The translations under genes were made by a program, and so were the position numbers. From contig SUXH01000008.1 of assembly GCA_015061055.1 (NCBI GenBank), positions 1 to 64,000 on the forward strand: a stretch of 64,000 nucleotides of DNA. The letters are read 5' to 3'. Below are positions 8,849 to 18,936 of the stretch, one piece after another (the first letter of the stretch is position 1; each line of letters opens with the position of its first letter). This DNA comes from Bacteroidales bacterium (GTDB taxonomy: Bacteria; Bacteroidota; Bacteroidia; Bacteroidales; Muribaculaceae). The notes below the pieces were generated by a model. That model worked only from the letters and a program-made list of their open reading frames with translations, was not told where the DNA came from and did no database searches.

Positions 8849-9885
8849 ATGTTCAGTTTTGGAAATCCAGAATATTTATATTTATTGTTTTTGCTTCCTA
8901 TAACAATTGCACTATTTTGGCTTGCAAGGAGAGCTAGAGCAAAGAATCTAAAAAAATTCGGGCAACACATTATTGCCAATGAATTAATGCCGGATGTATC
9001 AAAGTACAAGCCTTGGATTAAATTATCATTGGAACTTGTAATATTAGCATTAATAGTCATCATTCTTGCACGACCTCGAGCTGGAGCAAGAACTGAAATT
9101 ACAAAAGTACGCGGTATCGAGGCTATATTATGTATCGATGTATCCAATTCTATGTTGGCAAGTTCTACCGACAATCCCAAAGGAGTAAGCCGTATGCAAC
9201 GCACAAAACTTGTTCTTGATCGTGTTATTGACAAACTGAGAGACGATAAAGTAGGACTCATCGTTTTTGCCGGTAATGCTTACACACAAATGCCTATTAC
9301 GACTGATGGTGTATCAGCAAAAATGTTTCTTAATGAAATCAGCACAAATATGGTTCCCTCACAAGGTACTGCTATAGGTTCTGCAATAAAATTGGCAATG
9401 AATTCTTTTACGAAAAACGAAAAGACACAGAAGACAATTATAATTATCACCGATGGCGAAAATCACGAAGATGATGCTGTAGCAATGGCTAAAGAAGCTA
9501 AAGAAAAAGGCATACAAGTAAACGTTGTTGGTATGGGTACCGTAAGAGGTTCACAGATTCCCTTAGAGAATGGACAACTAATGAAAGACAATGAAGGAAA
9601 CGTCATTACCACACGACTAAATGAAACAATGGCAAAAGACATTGCTCTTTCAGGTGGAGGACTTTACGTATCAGGCAACTCAAACGATGCTGTAAAAATC
9701 CTTGATGAGCAACTACAGAAATTAGCTAAAACAGAATTAGAAACAACCGTTTATAGTGCCCACAACGAACAATTCCCTATTTTTGCTTGGTTAACATTGA
9801 TCTTCATTATAACTTACCTATTTGTTGATGATAGCAAGAATTCTTGGCTAAGAAAATATAACTTCTTCTCAAAGGACAATAACAA

Positions 9886-9889
<4 letters not shown>
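8849..9889 (+). CDS. batB: BatB, membrane VWA-domain protein
   Basis: This 346-residue protein is the BatA paralogue, with the same layout: an N-terminal helix at about 7-23, a second at about 55-73, a VWA domain, and a C-terminal helix near 313-330. The metal-site motif is DVSNSML, and IITDGENHEDD supplies the last aspartate. Loss of bat genes in Bacteroides fragilis lowers aerotolerance, but the molecular mechanism is unresolved. The stop codon overlaps the batC start (ATGA), so batB and batC are coupled. Confidence 0.93.
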
Positions 9890-10638
<749 letters not shown>

Positions 10639-10665
10639 TTTATAACAATTTATTTTTCGAGTTCT

Positions 10666-12480
10666 ATGAAACAAAACATCAAAATATATGTATGTTTAAT
10701 ATTTGTATTATTTTGCATTAATGCAATAGCACAAATATCCTTCACTGCACAAGCTCCTCGACAAGTTGTACAAGGAAATAAATTTGATATTAGATTTGTA
10801 CTTCGTAATGCCGAAGGAGAAAACTTTCAAGAGCCCAAAGTAGAAGGTGCGACCAAAATATATGGTCCGGCACTATCTACATCATATAGTAGCCAATGGG
10901 TTAATGGAAAAAGTTCAAGTAGTTCATCTCAAGAATATACACTTATGTACCGCGCAGACAAGGCCGGCACATATACAATTCCACCGGCAACAATCGAAGC
11001 AGAAGGCAAAAAATACACTACATCATCTTTGACTATTGAAATACTCCCTCCCGACAAAAACTCTCAACAAAATGGGCAATCTCAAGGCGTAAGAGTCGAT
11101 GATATAGATTCTCAATCAGCATCTAAACCGGTTAATGCTAACGACCTATTTATTCGTATAAGTATGTCAAAGCAAAAAGTATATGAACAGGAAGCAGTAG
11201 TTTGTACTATCAAATTATTTACAAAATACCAAATCAGTCAATTTATGACTACTCTCCAACCATCTTTCGATGGATTTTTGATTGAGGAATTGCCATTAGA
11301 ACCTAGTTTAAATAATGTTGAGCATTATAACGGACAGAATTATATGGTAGCTGAGCTAAAAAAATGTATACTTTTCCCACAAAAATCAGGTAAGCTAACC
11401 ATCACTTCAGGTAACTATGATGTAACTGCTGTACAATATGAACAAGTACGTAGTTTGTTTGGTATTATTCGTCAACCAGTAGAACGCAAATTGAAAGTGA
11501 AATCTAATTCAGCTACAGTAAACATATTGCCATTACCATCACCTAAACCGACTTCATTCAGTGGTGCCGTAGGTAAATTCAAAGTTAACACCGAAGTTAA
11601 ATCCAAGAATTTTAAGACTTATGAAGCAGCTACATATTCTTACACCATCTCGGGTAGTGGTAATATAAAATATTTAAAAGCACCCGAAATCAACTTCCCA
11701 TCACAATTTGATGTCTATGATCCCCAAAATGATGTAAACGCAAAAGTTTCTGGGCAATCTGTAAGTGGATCAAACAAATTTGAATACACTTTCATACCTC
11801 AATATGTTGGAGATTATGAAATACCTGCTAGCACATTCACCTATTTTGATCCAGCTTCAGCTAAATATGTAAATATAGAAGTCCCTGCTACTCCTATATC
11901 GGTAGCAAAAGGTATTGCTGTTTCTTCTGATGCAGTAATATCGAATGATTTGGAACTTAAAAACAAAGACATTTTACACATTAAAACAAGTAATCTCAAA
12001 CTCAAAAAGGAACATAAATTATATTTAAATTCTTTTATTTATTGGTTATGGTACATATTACCTCTAATTGCTGTTTTGGGATTAATGTGGTATTATAGAA
12101 AAACCATAAAGGAACGTTCTAACATTCAGTTACTAAAAAACCGACGAGCTAATAAGGTTGCAAAAAAACGACTAAAACAAGCACAAGTATTCTTAAAAGC
12201 AAATGATAACACTAATTTCTATTCCGAAATACTTAAAGCTCTATGGGGATACCTAAGCGACAAACTAAGTATTCCTGTATCCGAGTTGAATAAAGAAAAT
12301 ATTTCAACTGAGCTTCAAACTTTTGGAACCGATGAAAATACTATTACAGATTTATTATCAATTTTAGATAAATGTGAATTTGCTCAATATGCCCCTGAAC
12401 TCAGCGGTAATAATATGTCTGAAGTATACAATGAGGTAAGTGAAATTATGAACAAACTTGAAAACACTAAACGCAAATAA
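10666..12480 (+). CDS. batD: BatD, membrane-anchored beta-rich protein
   Basis: This 604-residue protein has an N-terminal signal peptide (cleavage near AIAQ), a long beta-rich extracytoplasmic region with Ig-like folds, a single C-terminal membrane helix at about 458-476 (FIYWLWYILPLIAVLGLMWY), and a basic cytoplasmic tail of about 125 residues. The early motif FTAQAPRQVVQGNKFDIRF and the PATIEAEGKKYTTSSLTIE strand pair are typical of the BatD/oxygen-tolerance family. It probably presents the periplasmic part of the Bat complex. It is 27 bases from batC and five bases from batE. Confidence 0.9.
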   Translation: MKQNIKIYVCLIFVLFCINAIAQISFTAQAPRQVVQGNKFDIRFVLRNAEGENFQEPKVEGATKIYGPALSTSYSSQWVNGKSSSSSSQEYTLMYRADKAGTYTIPPATIEAEGKKYTTSSLTIEILPPDKNSQQNGQSQGVRVDDIDSQSASKPVNANDLFIRISMSKQKVYEQEAVVCTIKLFTKYQISQFMTTLQPSFDGFLIEELPLEPSLNNVEHYNGQNYMVAELKKCILFPQKSGKLTITSGNYDVTAVQYEQVRSLFGIIRQPVERKLKVKSNSATVNILPLPSPKPTSFSGAVGKFKVNTEVKSKNFKTYEAATYSYTISGSGNIKYLKAPEINFPSQFDVYDPQNDVNAKVSGQSVSGSNKFEYTFIPQYVGDYEIPASTFTYFDPASAKYVNIEVPATPISVAKGIAVSSDAVISNDLELKNKDILHIKTSNLKLKKEHKLYLNSFIYWLWYILPLIAVLGLMWYYRKTIKERSNIQLLKNRRANKVAKKRLKQAQVFLKANDNTNFYSEILKALWGYLSDKLSIPVSELNKENISTELQTFGTDENTITDLLSILDKCEFAQYAPELSGNNMSEVYNEVSEIMNKLENTKRK

Positions 12481-12485
12481 TCACA

Positions 12486-13265
12486 ATGAAAACAAAGTTA
12501 TATATATTACTAATCACAACAACGTTATGTTTTACATCAGCTGCTCAAAGTTTAGTAGAAAAAGCTAATGCAGAGTATGTTGCCGATAAGTATGCTAACG
12601 CAATACAGTTATACCTACAAGCGGCACAAGAAGAAGGTATTTCAAGCGATCTCTATTACAATATTGGTAATACCTACTACAGAATGGGAGAATTAGGATA
12701 CTCTGTCCTATATTTTGAACGTGCATTGATGCTTGACCCTCAAAATGATGATGCAAGAACCAATCTTGAGTTTGTAAATAGCAAAATTCAAACAAAGATT
12801 TCCCAAGAAAAATCTTTTGTGGTTCAACTTATTGACGATTTTATTGGCAGATTATCATCAAACACGTGGGCAACTATAGCAATATGTAGTTTTATATTAC
12901 TATTGGGAGGTATTCTCTTATACATCTTTTCCTCAATTATTTTTTTAAGAAAAATAGGTTTCTTTGGGGGTGGAGTTATGCTGTTGTTCTTAATTATTTC
13001 TATTCTTTGTGCATTTTCTATGAAATCCAAATTAGAATCTCATAATAAGGCTATTATAATATCCCCCTCTGTAACATTAAGTACAGTTCCTCGTACTCCA
13101 AAAGACAAAAACGAAGAAGCTTTCATTCTAACCGCAGGAAATAAAGTAACAATCGTTGATTCGGTAGAAACGACAATTGGAGAACAACAAGTTAAATGGT
13201 ACGATATTAAAGCCGATGATACTCACCGAGCATGGTTAAAATCTGAAAATATTGAAATCATATAA
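12486..13265 (+). CDS. batE: BatE, TPR and SH3-type membrane protein
   Basis: This 259-residue protein has a signal peptide (cleavage near SAAQ), TPR repeats at about 20-100 (LYYNIGNTYYRMGELGYSV is one unit), two membrane helices at about 122-144 and 156-178, and a C-terminal SH3-like beta domain at about 190-259 ending in WLKSENIEII. This is the usual BatE architecture, and the gene closes the classical bat operon. The following PAP2 gene starts on the very next base after its stop, so transcription continues. Confidence 0.88.
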   Translation: MKTKLYILLITTTLCFTSAAQSLVEKANAEYVADKYANAIQLYLQAAQEEGISSDLYYNIGNTYYRMGELGYSVLYFERALMLDPQNDDARTNLEFVNSKIQTKISQEKSFVVQLIDDFIGRLSSNTWATIAICSFILLLGGILLYIFSSIIFLRKIGFFGGGVMLLFLIISILCAFSMKSKLESHNKAIIISPSVTLSTVPRTPKDKNEEAFILTAGNKVTIVDSVETTIGEQQVKWYDIKADDTHRAWLKSENIEII

Positions 13266-13949
13266 ATGATGATTGAATATCTTGATAACCTTGACAAACA
13301 ATTGCTTCTATATCTAAATGGAATGCATACACCTTTTTTTGACACACTTATGTGGTATGTGTCAAAGACAGCAACATGGTCATTAATGCTCATAACATTG
13401 ATTTTCATTCTTTTTCGCGATAATTGGCGTAGAGCAATATTCGTTCTTCTTGGAATTGCATTCACAATTACTTTAGCCGACCAAATATCTTCAGGTATCA
13501 TAAAAGATACAATAGAACGCTTACGCCCTACTCATAACCCTGAAATTGGGTTTCTCGTTCATATTGTGAATGGTTATAAAGGTGGATTATACGGATTCGT
13601 ATCCAGCCATGCGGCAAACACTATTGGAGTAGCAACATTCATTTCATTATTATTTAAACACAAAATTCTTACTATATCTATTTTTTTATGGGCAATAATT
13701 ATATCTTATAGTCGTATTTACCTTGGGGTACATTATGTAGGAGACATCATAGGTGGTATTTGTGTCGGTTTAATATCCGGATACATAGGTTTCCGCATAT
13801 ACCAATATGCCAAAAACATCAAAAATATAAAACAAAAATACGTTTTCACTGAAATATCAAAAAAAAATGCGCAAATAATGACTATCGGAATTTGGAGTAA
13901 TATCCTTATCACTGTGGGAGTTTCAGCGATTTTATGTTTTTTAGCATAA
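13266..13949 (+). CDS. PAP2-family membrane phosphatase
   Basis: This 227-residue integral membrane protein belongs to the type 2 phosphatidic acid phosphatase family. All three active-site motifs are present in order: KDTIERLRP, SSHAANT (the PSGH-like motif with the catalytic histidine), and SRIYLGVHYVGD. Several hydrophobic helices separate them. Members dephosphorylate lipid phosphates or undecaprenyl diphosphate at the periplasmic face. The start ATG directly follows the batE stop, so it belongs to the bat transcript. The true substrate cannot be read from the sequence; recycling of undecaprenyl carrier or lipid A remodelling are both possible. Confidence 0.88.
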   Translation: MMIEYLDNLDKQLLLYLNGMHTPFFDTLMWYVSKTATWSLMLITLIFILFRDNWRRAIFVLLGIAFTITLADQISSGIIKDTIERLRPTHNPEIGFLVHIVNGYKGGLYGFVSSHAANTIGVATFISLLFKHKILTISIFLWAIIISYSRIYLGVHYVGDIIGGICVGLISGYIGFRIYQYAKNIKNIKQKYVFTEISKKNAQIMTIGIWSNILITVGVSAILCFLA

Positions 13950-13967
13950 AAAATATTTTCATTTTTA

Positions 13968-14000
13968 TTTGGAAGATATATAATAATTGTCGTAATTTTA
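13968..14000 (+). promoter_or_regulatory. Putative promoter of the small HTH gene
   Basis: TTTG at 13968-13971 and TAATTTTA at 13993-14000 are 21 bases apart. The -7 box has one mismatch to TAnnTTTG, at the last base. The implied leader is about 40 bases. Confidence 0.4.
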
Positions 14001-14043
14001 TCCAATAAAATAAAAGTATTAACAATCTAAAACAATATTAACT

Positions 14044-14301
14044 ATGCCTAAGACTATAACATTTAATGAACTTCGCCGTATCAAAGACAGTTTACCTGAC
14101 GGCTCAATGCATAAAATTGCAGACACATTGAACCTAACAGTTCAAACAGTAAGAAACTATTTCGGTGGTTCTAACTATGAATATGGCAATAATTGTGGCT
14201 TGCACATTGAGCCGGGGCCAGAAGGTGGATATGTTATTTTGGACGACACTCAAATTTTAGATATGGCGCTTGAAATGCTTGAGCAAAAAAATAAGGAGTA
14301 A
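14044..14301 (+). CDS. Small helix-turn-helix DNA-binding protein
   Basis: This 85-residue protein is of a type widespread in Bacteroidota. The N-terminal half, with IKDSLPDGSMHKIADTLNL then TVQTVRNYFGG, reads as a helix-turn-helix in which the second helix recognises DNA. The C-terminal half contains a glycine-rich strand (GPEGGYVILDD) and a final helix. No signal peptide or membrane segment is visible. The gene stands alone between its own promoter-like site and a good terminator, which suggests an independent, perhaps abundant, small regulator or nucleoid protein. The target is unknown. Confidence 0.8.
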   Translation: MPKTITFNELRRIKDSLPDGSMHKIADTLNLTVQTVRNYFGGSNYEYGNNCGLHIEPGPEGGYVILDDTQILDMALEMLEQKNKE

Positions 14302-14324
14302 CAAAAAAAACAAGAAACTTTAAT

Positions 14325-14366
14325 GGTCTAAGACAACGAATATAATGATTGTTTTAGACCTTTTTT
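14325..14366 (+). terminator. Rho-independent terminator after the HTH gene
   Basis: GGTCTAAGACAA at 14325-14336 pairs with TTGTTTTAGACC at 14349-14360, with one G-T wobble and a 12-base loop. Six T residues follow. Confidence 0.8.
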
Positions 14367-14447
14367 GTAAAATAATTGTTGACATAGTAACAACCTAATT
14401 ATAGCGATTAAATAGTAAGAATAAATTAACTAAGAATTTTATATACG

Positions 14448-15542
14448 ATGGAAAAGAGCGACAGACTTATCACAATAGCTATTCACACTTACGCAAAAGC
14501 TCTCATTCTTAAAACAATGCTTGAGAATGAAGGGATTCCTGTTGTAATCAATAATGTAAACTTGATTCAACCTGTTGTATCTTCGGGAGTAAGGGTACGT
14601 ATTAAAGAGAAGGACCTACCTTTAGCTTTAAAACTTATCGAACAAATGGCCGACGATGAGTTACAAAAATCAGAAGACTCCAATATTCCGGTTGTCCTTA
14701 TTCCTATTGACTTCTCGGATTATTCAATAAAAGCTTGTCAAATTGGTTTTGATTTTGCAAAACAAATGAAAGGACGTGTTGTTCTATTACATTCATATAT
14801 TGAAATGCCCTATACTATGGCTATGATGCCATTTTCCGATGATGAATACAACGATAAACATGCTGGGCAAAAAGCTAATATAAAAATGAAGGATTTTGAA
14901 AATCAAATCAAAGAACATATTGAAAAAGGAATTCTGCCAAAAATAAAATTCACTTGTACAATTGTAGAAGGAGTTCCAGAAGTTTCTATAATTGAATGCG
15001 CAAAACACGAAAATGCGTCTCTGATCGTAATGGGGACACGTGGTAAAAGTAAAAAAGAAGAAGAATTGATTGGCAGTGTTACTGCTGAAGTCCTTGATGC
15101 TGGAAAATATCCGGTATTTTCTGTACCCGAAGGTATGGAAGCTCAAAAAATATCTGAATTGAAAAATGTTGCCTTTTTCAGTAATTTCATTCAACAAGAC
15201 CTTTTATCATTCGACATTTTTGCACGACTATTTAAAGATCGAAAACTCAATATTTCTATCATTCCAATTGAAATACAAAAAAATGATGATAAATCACGAA
15301 AGTATCTTGACCAACTTGTGAAATATTGTCAAACACATTATACCAACTTTAATTTTAAAGCAGAAATTCTTTCATCTGACAATTATCTAAAAGATTTCGA
15401 AGAATATGCAAAAGATCAAAATATCGACTTAATGCTTATTCCTAATAAAAAACGCAATATTTTTGCACGACTATTTTCTCCAAGCGTAGCTCATCGTATG
15501 GTATTCCATTCCGACATTCCTCTTTTAGTTGTGCCAATATAG
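14448..15542 (+). CDS. DUF2007-universal stress protein fusion
   Basis: This 364-residue cytoplasmic protein joins three parts. Residues about 5-70 resemble the DUF2007 putative signal-transducing domain (ITIAIHTYAKALILKTMLEN, then VRVRIKEKDLPLALKLIEQ). Residues about 82-225 form a universal stress protein domain starting VVLIPIDFSDYSI and carrying the ATP-binding-type glycine motif GTRGKSKKEEELIGSVT. Residues about 230-364 form a second, more divergent Usp domain ending SVAHRMVFHSDIPLLVVPI. It is monocistronic, flanked by terminators on both sides. It probably senses stress or binds nucleotide; partners are unknown. Confidence 0.85.
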   Translation: MEKSDRLITIAIHTYAKALILKTMLENEGIPVVINNVNLIQPVVSSGVRVRIKEKDLPLALKLIEQMADDELQKSEDSNIPVVLIPIDFSDYSIKACQIGFDFAKQMKGRVVLLHSYIEMPYTMAMMPFSDDEYNDKHAGQKANIKMKDFENQIKEHIEKGILPKIKFTCTIVEGVPEVSIIECAKHENASLIVMGTRGKSKKEEELIGSVTAEVLDAGKYPVFSVPEGMEAQKISELKNVAFFSNFIQQDLLSFDIFARLFKDRKLNISIIPIEIQKNDDKSRKYLDQLVKYCQTHYTNFNFKAEILSSDNYLKDFEEYAKDQNIDLMLIPNKKRNIFARLFSPSVAHRMVFHSDIPLLVVPI

Positions 15543-15553
15543 CATATTTCCAT

Positions 15554-15594
15554 ATAACAAAAATAGTCGGCATATACCGACTATTTTTTGTTAT
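15554..15594. terminator. Bidirectional terminator between convergent genes
   Basis: ATAACAAAAATAGTCGG pairs with CCGACTATTTTTTGTTAT across a six-base loop. The A- and T-rich arms give a T tract in either direction, fitting the convergent Usp gene and outer-membrane gene. Confidence 0.8.
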
Positions 15595-15607
15595 GTTACT
15601 GAATTTA

Positions 15608-16252
15608 CTAAAATGCAATACCCACTCTTACACCCACATTATTTAGCTGATTGACATTACCATCAAGGACATGTGCTTTATTTGTAGAGAAGCTATAATA
15701 GACCGACATATTAAAGCCAAAACTTTTTTCACTATTCAACCAAAGATTAGTACCTACCTCTGGAGACATATAGAAGCCCCAACTATCATCATAAACTCGG
15801 AACGATGACATATAAGAAGATAGTTGTACATAACTTGTTCCTAACTTCAAACTCACATACGGGTCACAAATATCGCTTGTAGATTTTATTCTATATCGCA
15901 TATTAACGCCAAAAGGCACTTGAAATAATGAACGTTCTTGTTTTGCTGTAAGAGCAGATGTTGATGTAGGGTGTAATGTTTCTGTTGGAAGACTCTTGTG
16001 ATTTGAGCTATATGATACAAACAAACCTAAACCAATCTTTGGTGTAACAAAATAGCCTCCTTCAAAATTAGCTCCCCAACCACTTGCTCTATTTGTAAAA
16101 TCATTGCTGAACGGAGCATTAAATTGCCAATCAACATTGCCAAAATATGGCTTATACACCTGCTGAGCCTTTGCTTCAGGAGTAGTTATTAGACTTATGA
16201 CAAATAATATCATAAGTACCGCAAACGTTTTGAAATAATTAAATGTTTTCAT
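15608..16252 (-). CDS. Outer-membrane beta-barrel protein
   Basis: This 214-residue protein has a clear signal peptide (cleavage near AKAQ). The remainder alternates polar and hydrophobic residues in strands such as WGANFEGGYFVTPKIGLGLF, and the protein ends GVRVGIAF with a terminal phenylalanine, the usual signal for outer-membrane barrel insertion. Length and pattern fit an eight-stranded OmpW/OprF-like barrel. It follows the DUF4136 lipoprotein gene by 28 bases, so the two are likely co-expressed envelope proteins. Its function, ligand or pore activity cannot be told. Confidence 0.82.
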   Translation of the reverse strand: MKTFNYFKTFAVLMILFVISLITTPEAKAQQVYKPYFGNVDWQFNAPFSNDFTNRASGWGANFEGGYFVTPKIGLGLFVSYSSNHKSLPTETLHPTSTSALTAKQERSLFQVPFGVNMRYRIKSTSDICDPYVSLKLGTSYVQLSSYMSSFRVYDDSWGFYMSPEVGTNLWLNSEKSFGFNMSVYYSFSTNKAHVLDGNVNQLNNVGVRVGIAF

Positions 16253-16280
16253 ATCTAATAATTTTTTGTTGATTCAATAA

Positions 16281-16916
16281 TTAATACTTAACGTAAGGCG
16301 ACTGTATAAATGATTGATCGACTGCTTTTACCAACTGAGGCAATATGCTACTATTTACATAATCAATTCCCGTTATGTAGTTGTTCCATATTACTGTTGG
16401 TTTTGACGAAGATGAAGTTTCACTAACAGTTGACAAGTCTATCATTTCACAAATCAATGAACCATTCGTATATTTATATATAAATGGATATGGATAGTAC
16501 CAATCACCTGTATACCAAGGCCACCAATATGAAGGACTCCAATACCATGGATAATCCGACCACCAAGATGGACTATTTACATAATAAAAGGTGTTTTCAA
16601 CGTAAGATATTTGCAAGCCATAATTTGCTTCTTCTTTATTGTTTGTCTTAACATATCCTCGTTTCTCCATCTGTATATTATAAGCATTTATAATATTATT
16701 GCTATTAGAAGCATCCAGATATGTCGCACCTTTTTCATTATCACCTACAACAAGAACACTATCTGGCACATAAAAATACTTTCCTTTATTAAAAGAAGCA
16801 TCTTTATCATACTGAGTGTAAATCACATACTCATCCTGAATATTATCCAGGTTTGGTTCTTTTTCACACGACACAAATAATAGTGATGTAAAAAATAAGG
16901 GAATTAACTTTTTCAT
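16281..16916 (-). CDS. DUF4136-type lipoprotein
   Basis: This lipoprotein of about 211 residues has the lipobox LLFVSC near residue 17, counting from the preferred MKKLIP start at 16916 (an in-frame ATG two codons upstream is possible). The mature part contains FNKGKYFYVPDS, then a helix with AYNIQMEKRGYV and a strand GLQISYVEN, followed by an unusually aromatic stretch of W, Y and P (about 115-145). This pattern matches DUF4136 proteins of Bacteroidota, whose role is unknown. It is the first gene of a two-gene unit with the barrel protein. Confidence 0.78.
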   Translation of the reverse strand: MKKLIPLFFTSLLFVSCEKEPNLDNIQDEYVIYTQYDKDASFNKGKYFYVPDSVLVVGDNEKGATYLDASNSNNIINAYNIQMEKRGYVKTNNKEEANYGLQISYVENTFYYVNSPSWWSDYPWYWSPSYWWPWYTGDWYYPYPFIYKYTNGSLICEMIDLSTVSETSSSSKPTVIWNNYITGIDYVNSSILPQLVKAVDQSFIQSPYVKY

Positions 16917-17009
16917 AATCATAATTAAAAATTTAATTAGTGAATTGTTTTATTTCCCTATTATAACAACACTTAATCAGTAATGTTTATTTCAGCACAC
17001 CAAACACTC

Positions 17010-18287
17010 CTACTTTTTTCTATCTAAATCAGTTATTGACATTCCCGAATAAATTCTCAAAGTATTACTCTGTTTAGCAGTATATTCTTTCCTAGGCGAC
17101 CACTTTTTATCTACACCTTGAGCACCAAGAATCAAGGTTCCTTTACCACAAACTCCATTAATCTTATCTAACACATTCATTAATCGTTTTTGCTTATTAG
17201 GGTCAATATCATCAAAAACGTTCAACTGTATTTCTGTATTTGGTTCTAAATGAGTCAACATTACTCCAGCTTTTTTATACTTATATCCATCTCGATAAAT
17301 ATTATTAAAAGCCTTCATCGCATATTGTGTTATATATGCCGTATCACATGATGGAGTTTCAAATCTTATATCACACGTATTTGAATAAAATGGCTCTTTT
17401 TCTTTATACACATCTCCTCTCACATACACACTAACCATCATTGCAACTGAATTCTGTGCTCTAAGACGTTCGGCACAACATGCCGCAAAATACGCTACCG
17501 CTTCCCATAACGTTTTTTTATCATCAATAAGCGTACCCAATGAGCGAGAAGCCATTATCGACTTATTGGGTTCATCTATTGCGCTTACTATGGCACAATT
17601 TTCTCCATTCAATTCTTTTACTATGCGCTCTTCATTCACTGTAAACATACTTTTTATCCACGACATTGGAGATTTACTCAAATCATAGGCAGTCTTAACA
17701 TGATACCTCATAAATTTATCACTCAATTTCCTACCAATGCCCCAAACATCTCTCACCGAAATAGTTCTCAATATAGGCTCAAATTGGTCCTCTTTGGTAA
17801 TCAAAAAAACATCCTCTTGACTCGACTTTTTTGCTATATGCGATGCAATCTTTGCCAAGGTTCTCGAAGGAGCCACACCAATACTTACCGGAATTCCTGT
17901 GTATCGCTTTATCTTGGCGGCAAGATTAGTAACAAAGTAATAATTAGCCTCATCATCTTCGTATGGTAACGTAAAAAAACACTCATCTACCGAATATATC
18001 TGTAAATATTCTACCTCCTCACTTATAATTGACATCACTCGGTCCGATATATCTCGATATATCACATGACGACACGACAAACTGACTACATTATTAGGAT
18101 TAGTATATTCTTTTATTTTAAATGCGGGAAGTCCCATCGGAATTCCTAATGCTTTTGCTTCATTGCTACGTGAAATCACACAACCATCATTATTAGAGAG
18201 AACAACAACAGCTTTACCCTCAAGTAAAGGGTTGAACAATCGTTCACAAGAAACAAAGAAATTATTACAATCTACTAACCCTATCAT
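17010..18287 (-). CDS. umuC: UmuC-type translesion DNA polymerase V subunit
   Basis: This 425-residue Y-family DNA polymerase starts MIGLVDCNNFFVSCERLF, where the aspartate of LVDCNNFF is one of the catalytic metal ligands, and SVDECFF supplies the acidic DE pair. The helix-hairpin-helix region lies near RDVWGIGRKLSDK. The C-terminal 60 residues match the DUF4113-like tail common in UmuC proteins. It copies across DNA lesions at the cost of accuracy. The upstream umuD gene is 10 bases away, so this is a standard SOS mutagenesis pair. Confidence 0.93.
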   Translation of the reverse strand: MIGLVDCNNFFVSCERLFNPLLEGKAVVVLSNNDGCVISRSNEAKALGIPMGLPAFKIKEYTNPNNVVSLSCRHVIYRDISDRVMSIISEEVEYLQIYSVDECFFTLPYEDDEANYYFVTNLAAKIKRYTGIPVSIGVAPSRTLAKIASHIAKKSSQEDVFLITKEDQFEPILRTISVRDVWGIGRKLSDKFMRYHVKTAYDLSKSPMSWIKSMFTVNEERIVKELNGENCAIVSAIDEPNKSIMASRSLGTLIDDKKTLWEAVAYFAACCAERLRAQNSVAMMVSVYVRGDVYKEKEPFYSNTCDIRFETPSCDTAYITQYAMKAFNNIYRDGYKYKKAGVMLTHLEPNTEIQLNVFDDIDPNKQKRLMNVLDKINGVCGKGTLILGAQGVDKKWSPRKEYTAKQSNTLRIYSGMSITDLDRKK

Positions 18288-18297
18288 ATTTATATGG

Positions 18298-18732
18298 TTA
18301 GCTCTTAACCGACTTTATTATGTGTGTTACAATTCCCCAAACTTGAAAATTACTTTCCTCACTCACCTTAATAGGCTCATATCGTTTATTTTCCGGGACA
18401 AGATAAATTCCATTCTCTTTTATTGAAATGCGTTTCACAGTAAAATCACCATCAATATAGCACACAGCAATACTACCATCATGAGGAGTTAAAGCCTTGT
18501 CTATTATCAATATATCACCATCATCTATTCCACAATCAATCATTGAATCACCAGTTACCCTTGCACAAAAAGTTGAAGATGGACTACTTATTAATTCTCT
18601 ATTTAAATCAAGGATATCGCTATCACTATCTTGTGCTGGTGAAGGAAAACCAGCAGGTACTTTACTCTCCAAAAAGGAAATATTTACATTTTCTCCTCTA
18701 TTTAATTCCTTTATTTCTATTTTTTCTTCCAT
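18298..18732 (-). CDS. umuD: UmuD-like S24 peptidase
   Basis: This 144-residue LexA/UmuD-type serine protease lacks a DNA-binding domain. The self-cleavage site Ala27-Gly28 lies in KVPAGFPSPAQD, the catalytic serine is Ser63 in GDSMIDCG, and the general-base lysine is Lys100 in FTVKRIS. RecA-stimulated autocleavage would produce the active UmuD' that joins UmuC. The putative -7 box ends only five bases before the chosen ATG, so the transcript may have almost no leader. Confidence 0.93.
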   Translation of the reverse strand: MEEKIEIKELNRGENVNISFLESKVPAGFPSPAQDSDSDILDLNRELISSPSSTFCARVTGDSMIDCGIDDGDILIIDKALTPHDGSIAVCYIDGDFTVKRISIKENGIYLVPENKRYEPIKVSEESNFQVWGIVTHIIKSVKS

Positions 18733-18737
18733 ATCTG

Positions 18738-18745
18738 CAAATTTA
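18738..18745 (-). promoter_or_regulatory. Possible -7 box of umuDC
   Basis: On the minus strand TAAATTTG matches TAnnTTTG. It ends five bases before the umuD ATG, which would give a leader of only one or two bases. No -33 element is evident. It may be chance in AT-rich DNA. Confidence 0.3.
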
Positions 18746-18891
18746 CTAATTATTCCGATTGTTTTTACATACTAAATAAGAATTAACATTATATCTTACA
18801 ACAACTAATACAGAAATTATTTTTGTTATCACTTAAATACTCTAATCATTGCTTTTTCTTTCTTATGTTCTTTTGTCTAAAAAGAATTTCG

Positions 18892-18899
18892 TATATTTG
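18892..18899 (+). promoter_or_regulatory. -7 box of glnS
   Basis: TATATTTG fits TAnnTTTG and lies 37 bases before the ATG at 18937. GTTC at 18867-18870 occupies the -33 position with the 21-base spacing seen elsewhere in the window. The site lies inside the longer open frame, which supports the downstream start. Confidence 0.45.
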
Positions 18900-18936
18900 C
18901 AAATTAATACGAAACTGCAAAACGATATATAACTAT

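Noticed and set aside
18823-18936. Upstream extension of the glnS reading frame
   Set aside because: The extension is hydrophobic and unlike the enzyme family, and it contains the promoter-like site; the ATG at 18937 fits better.
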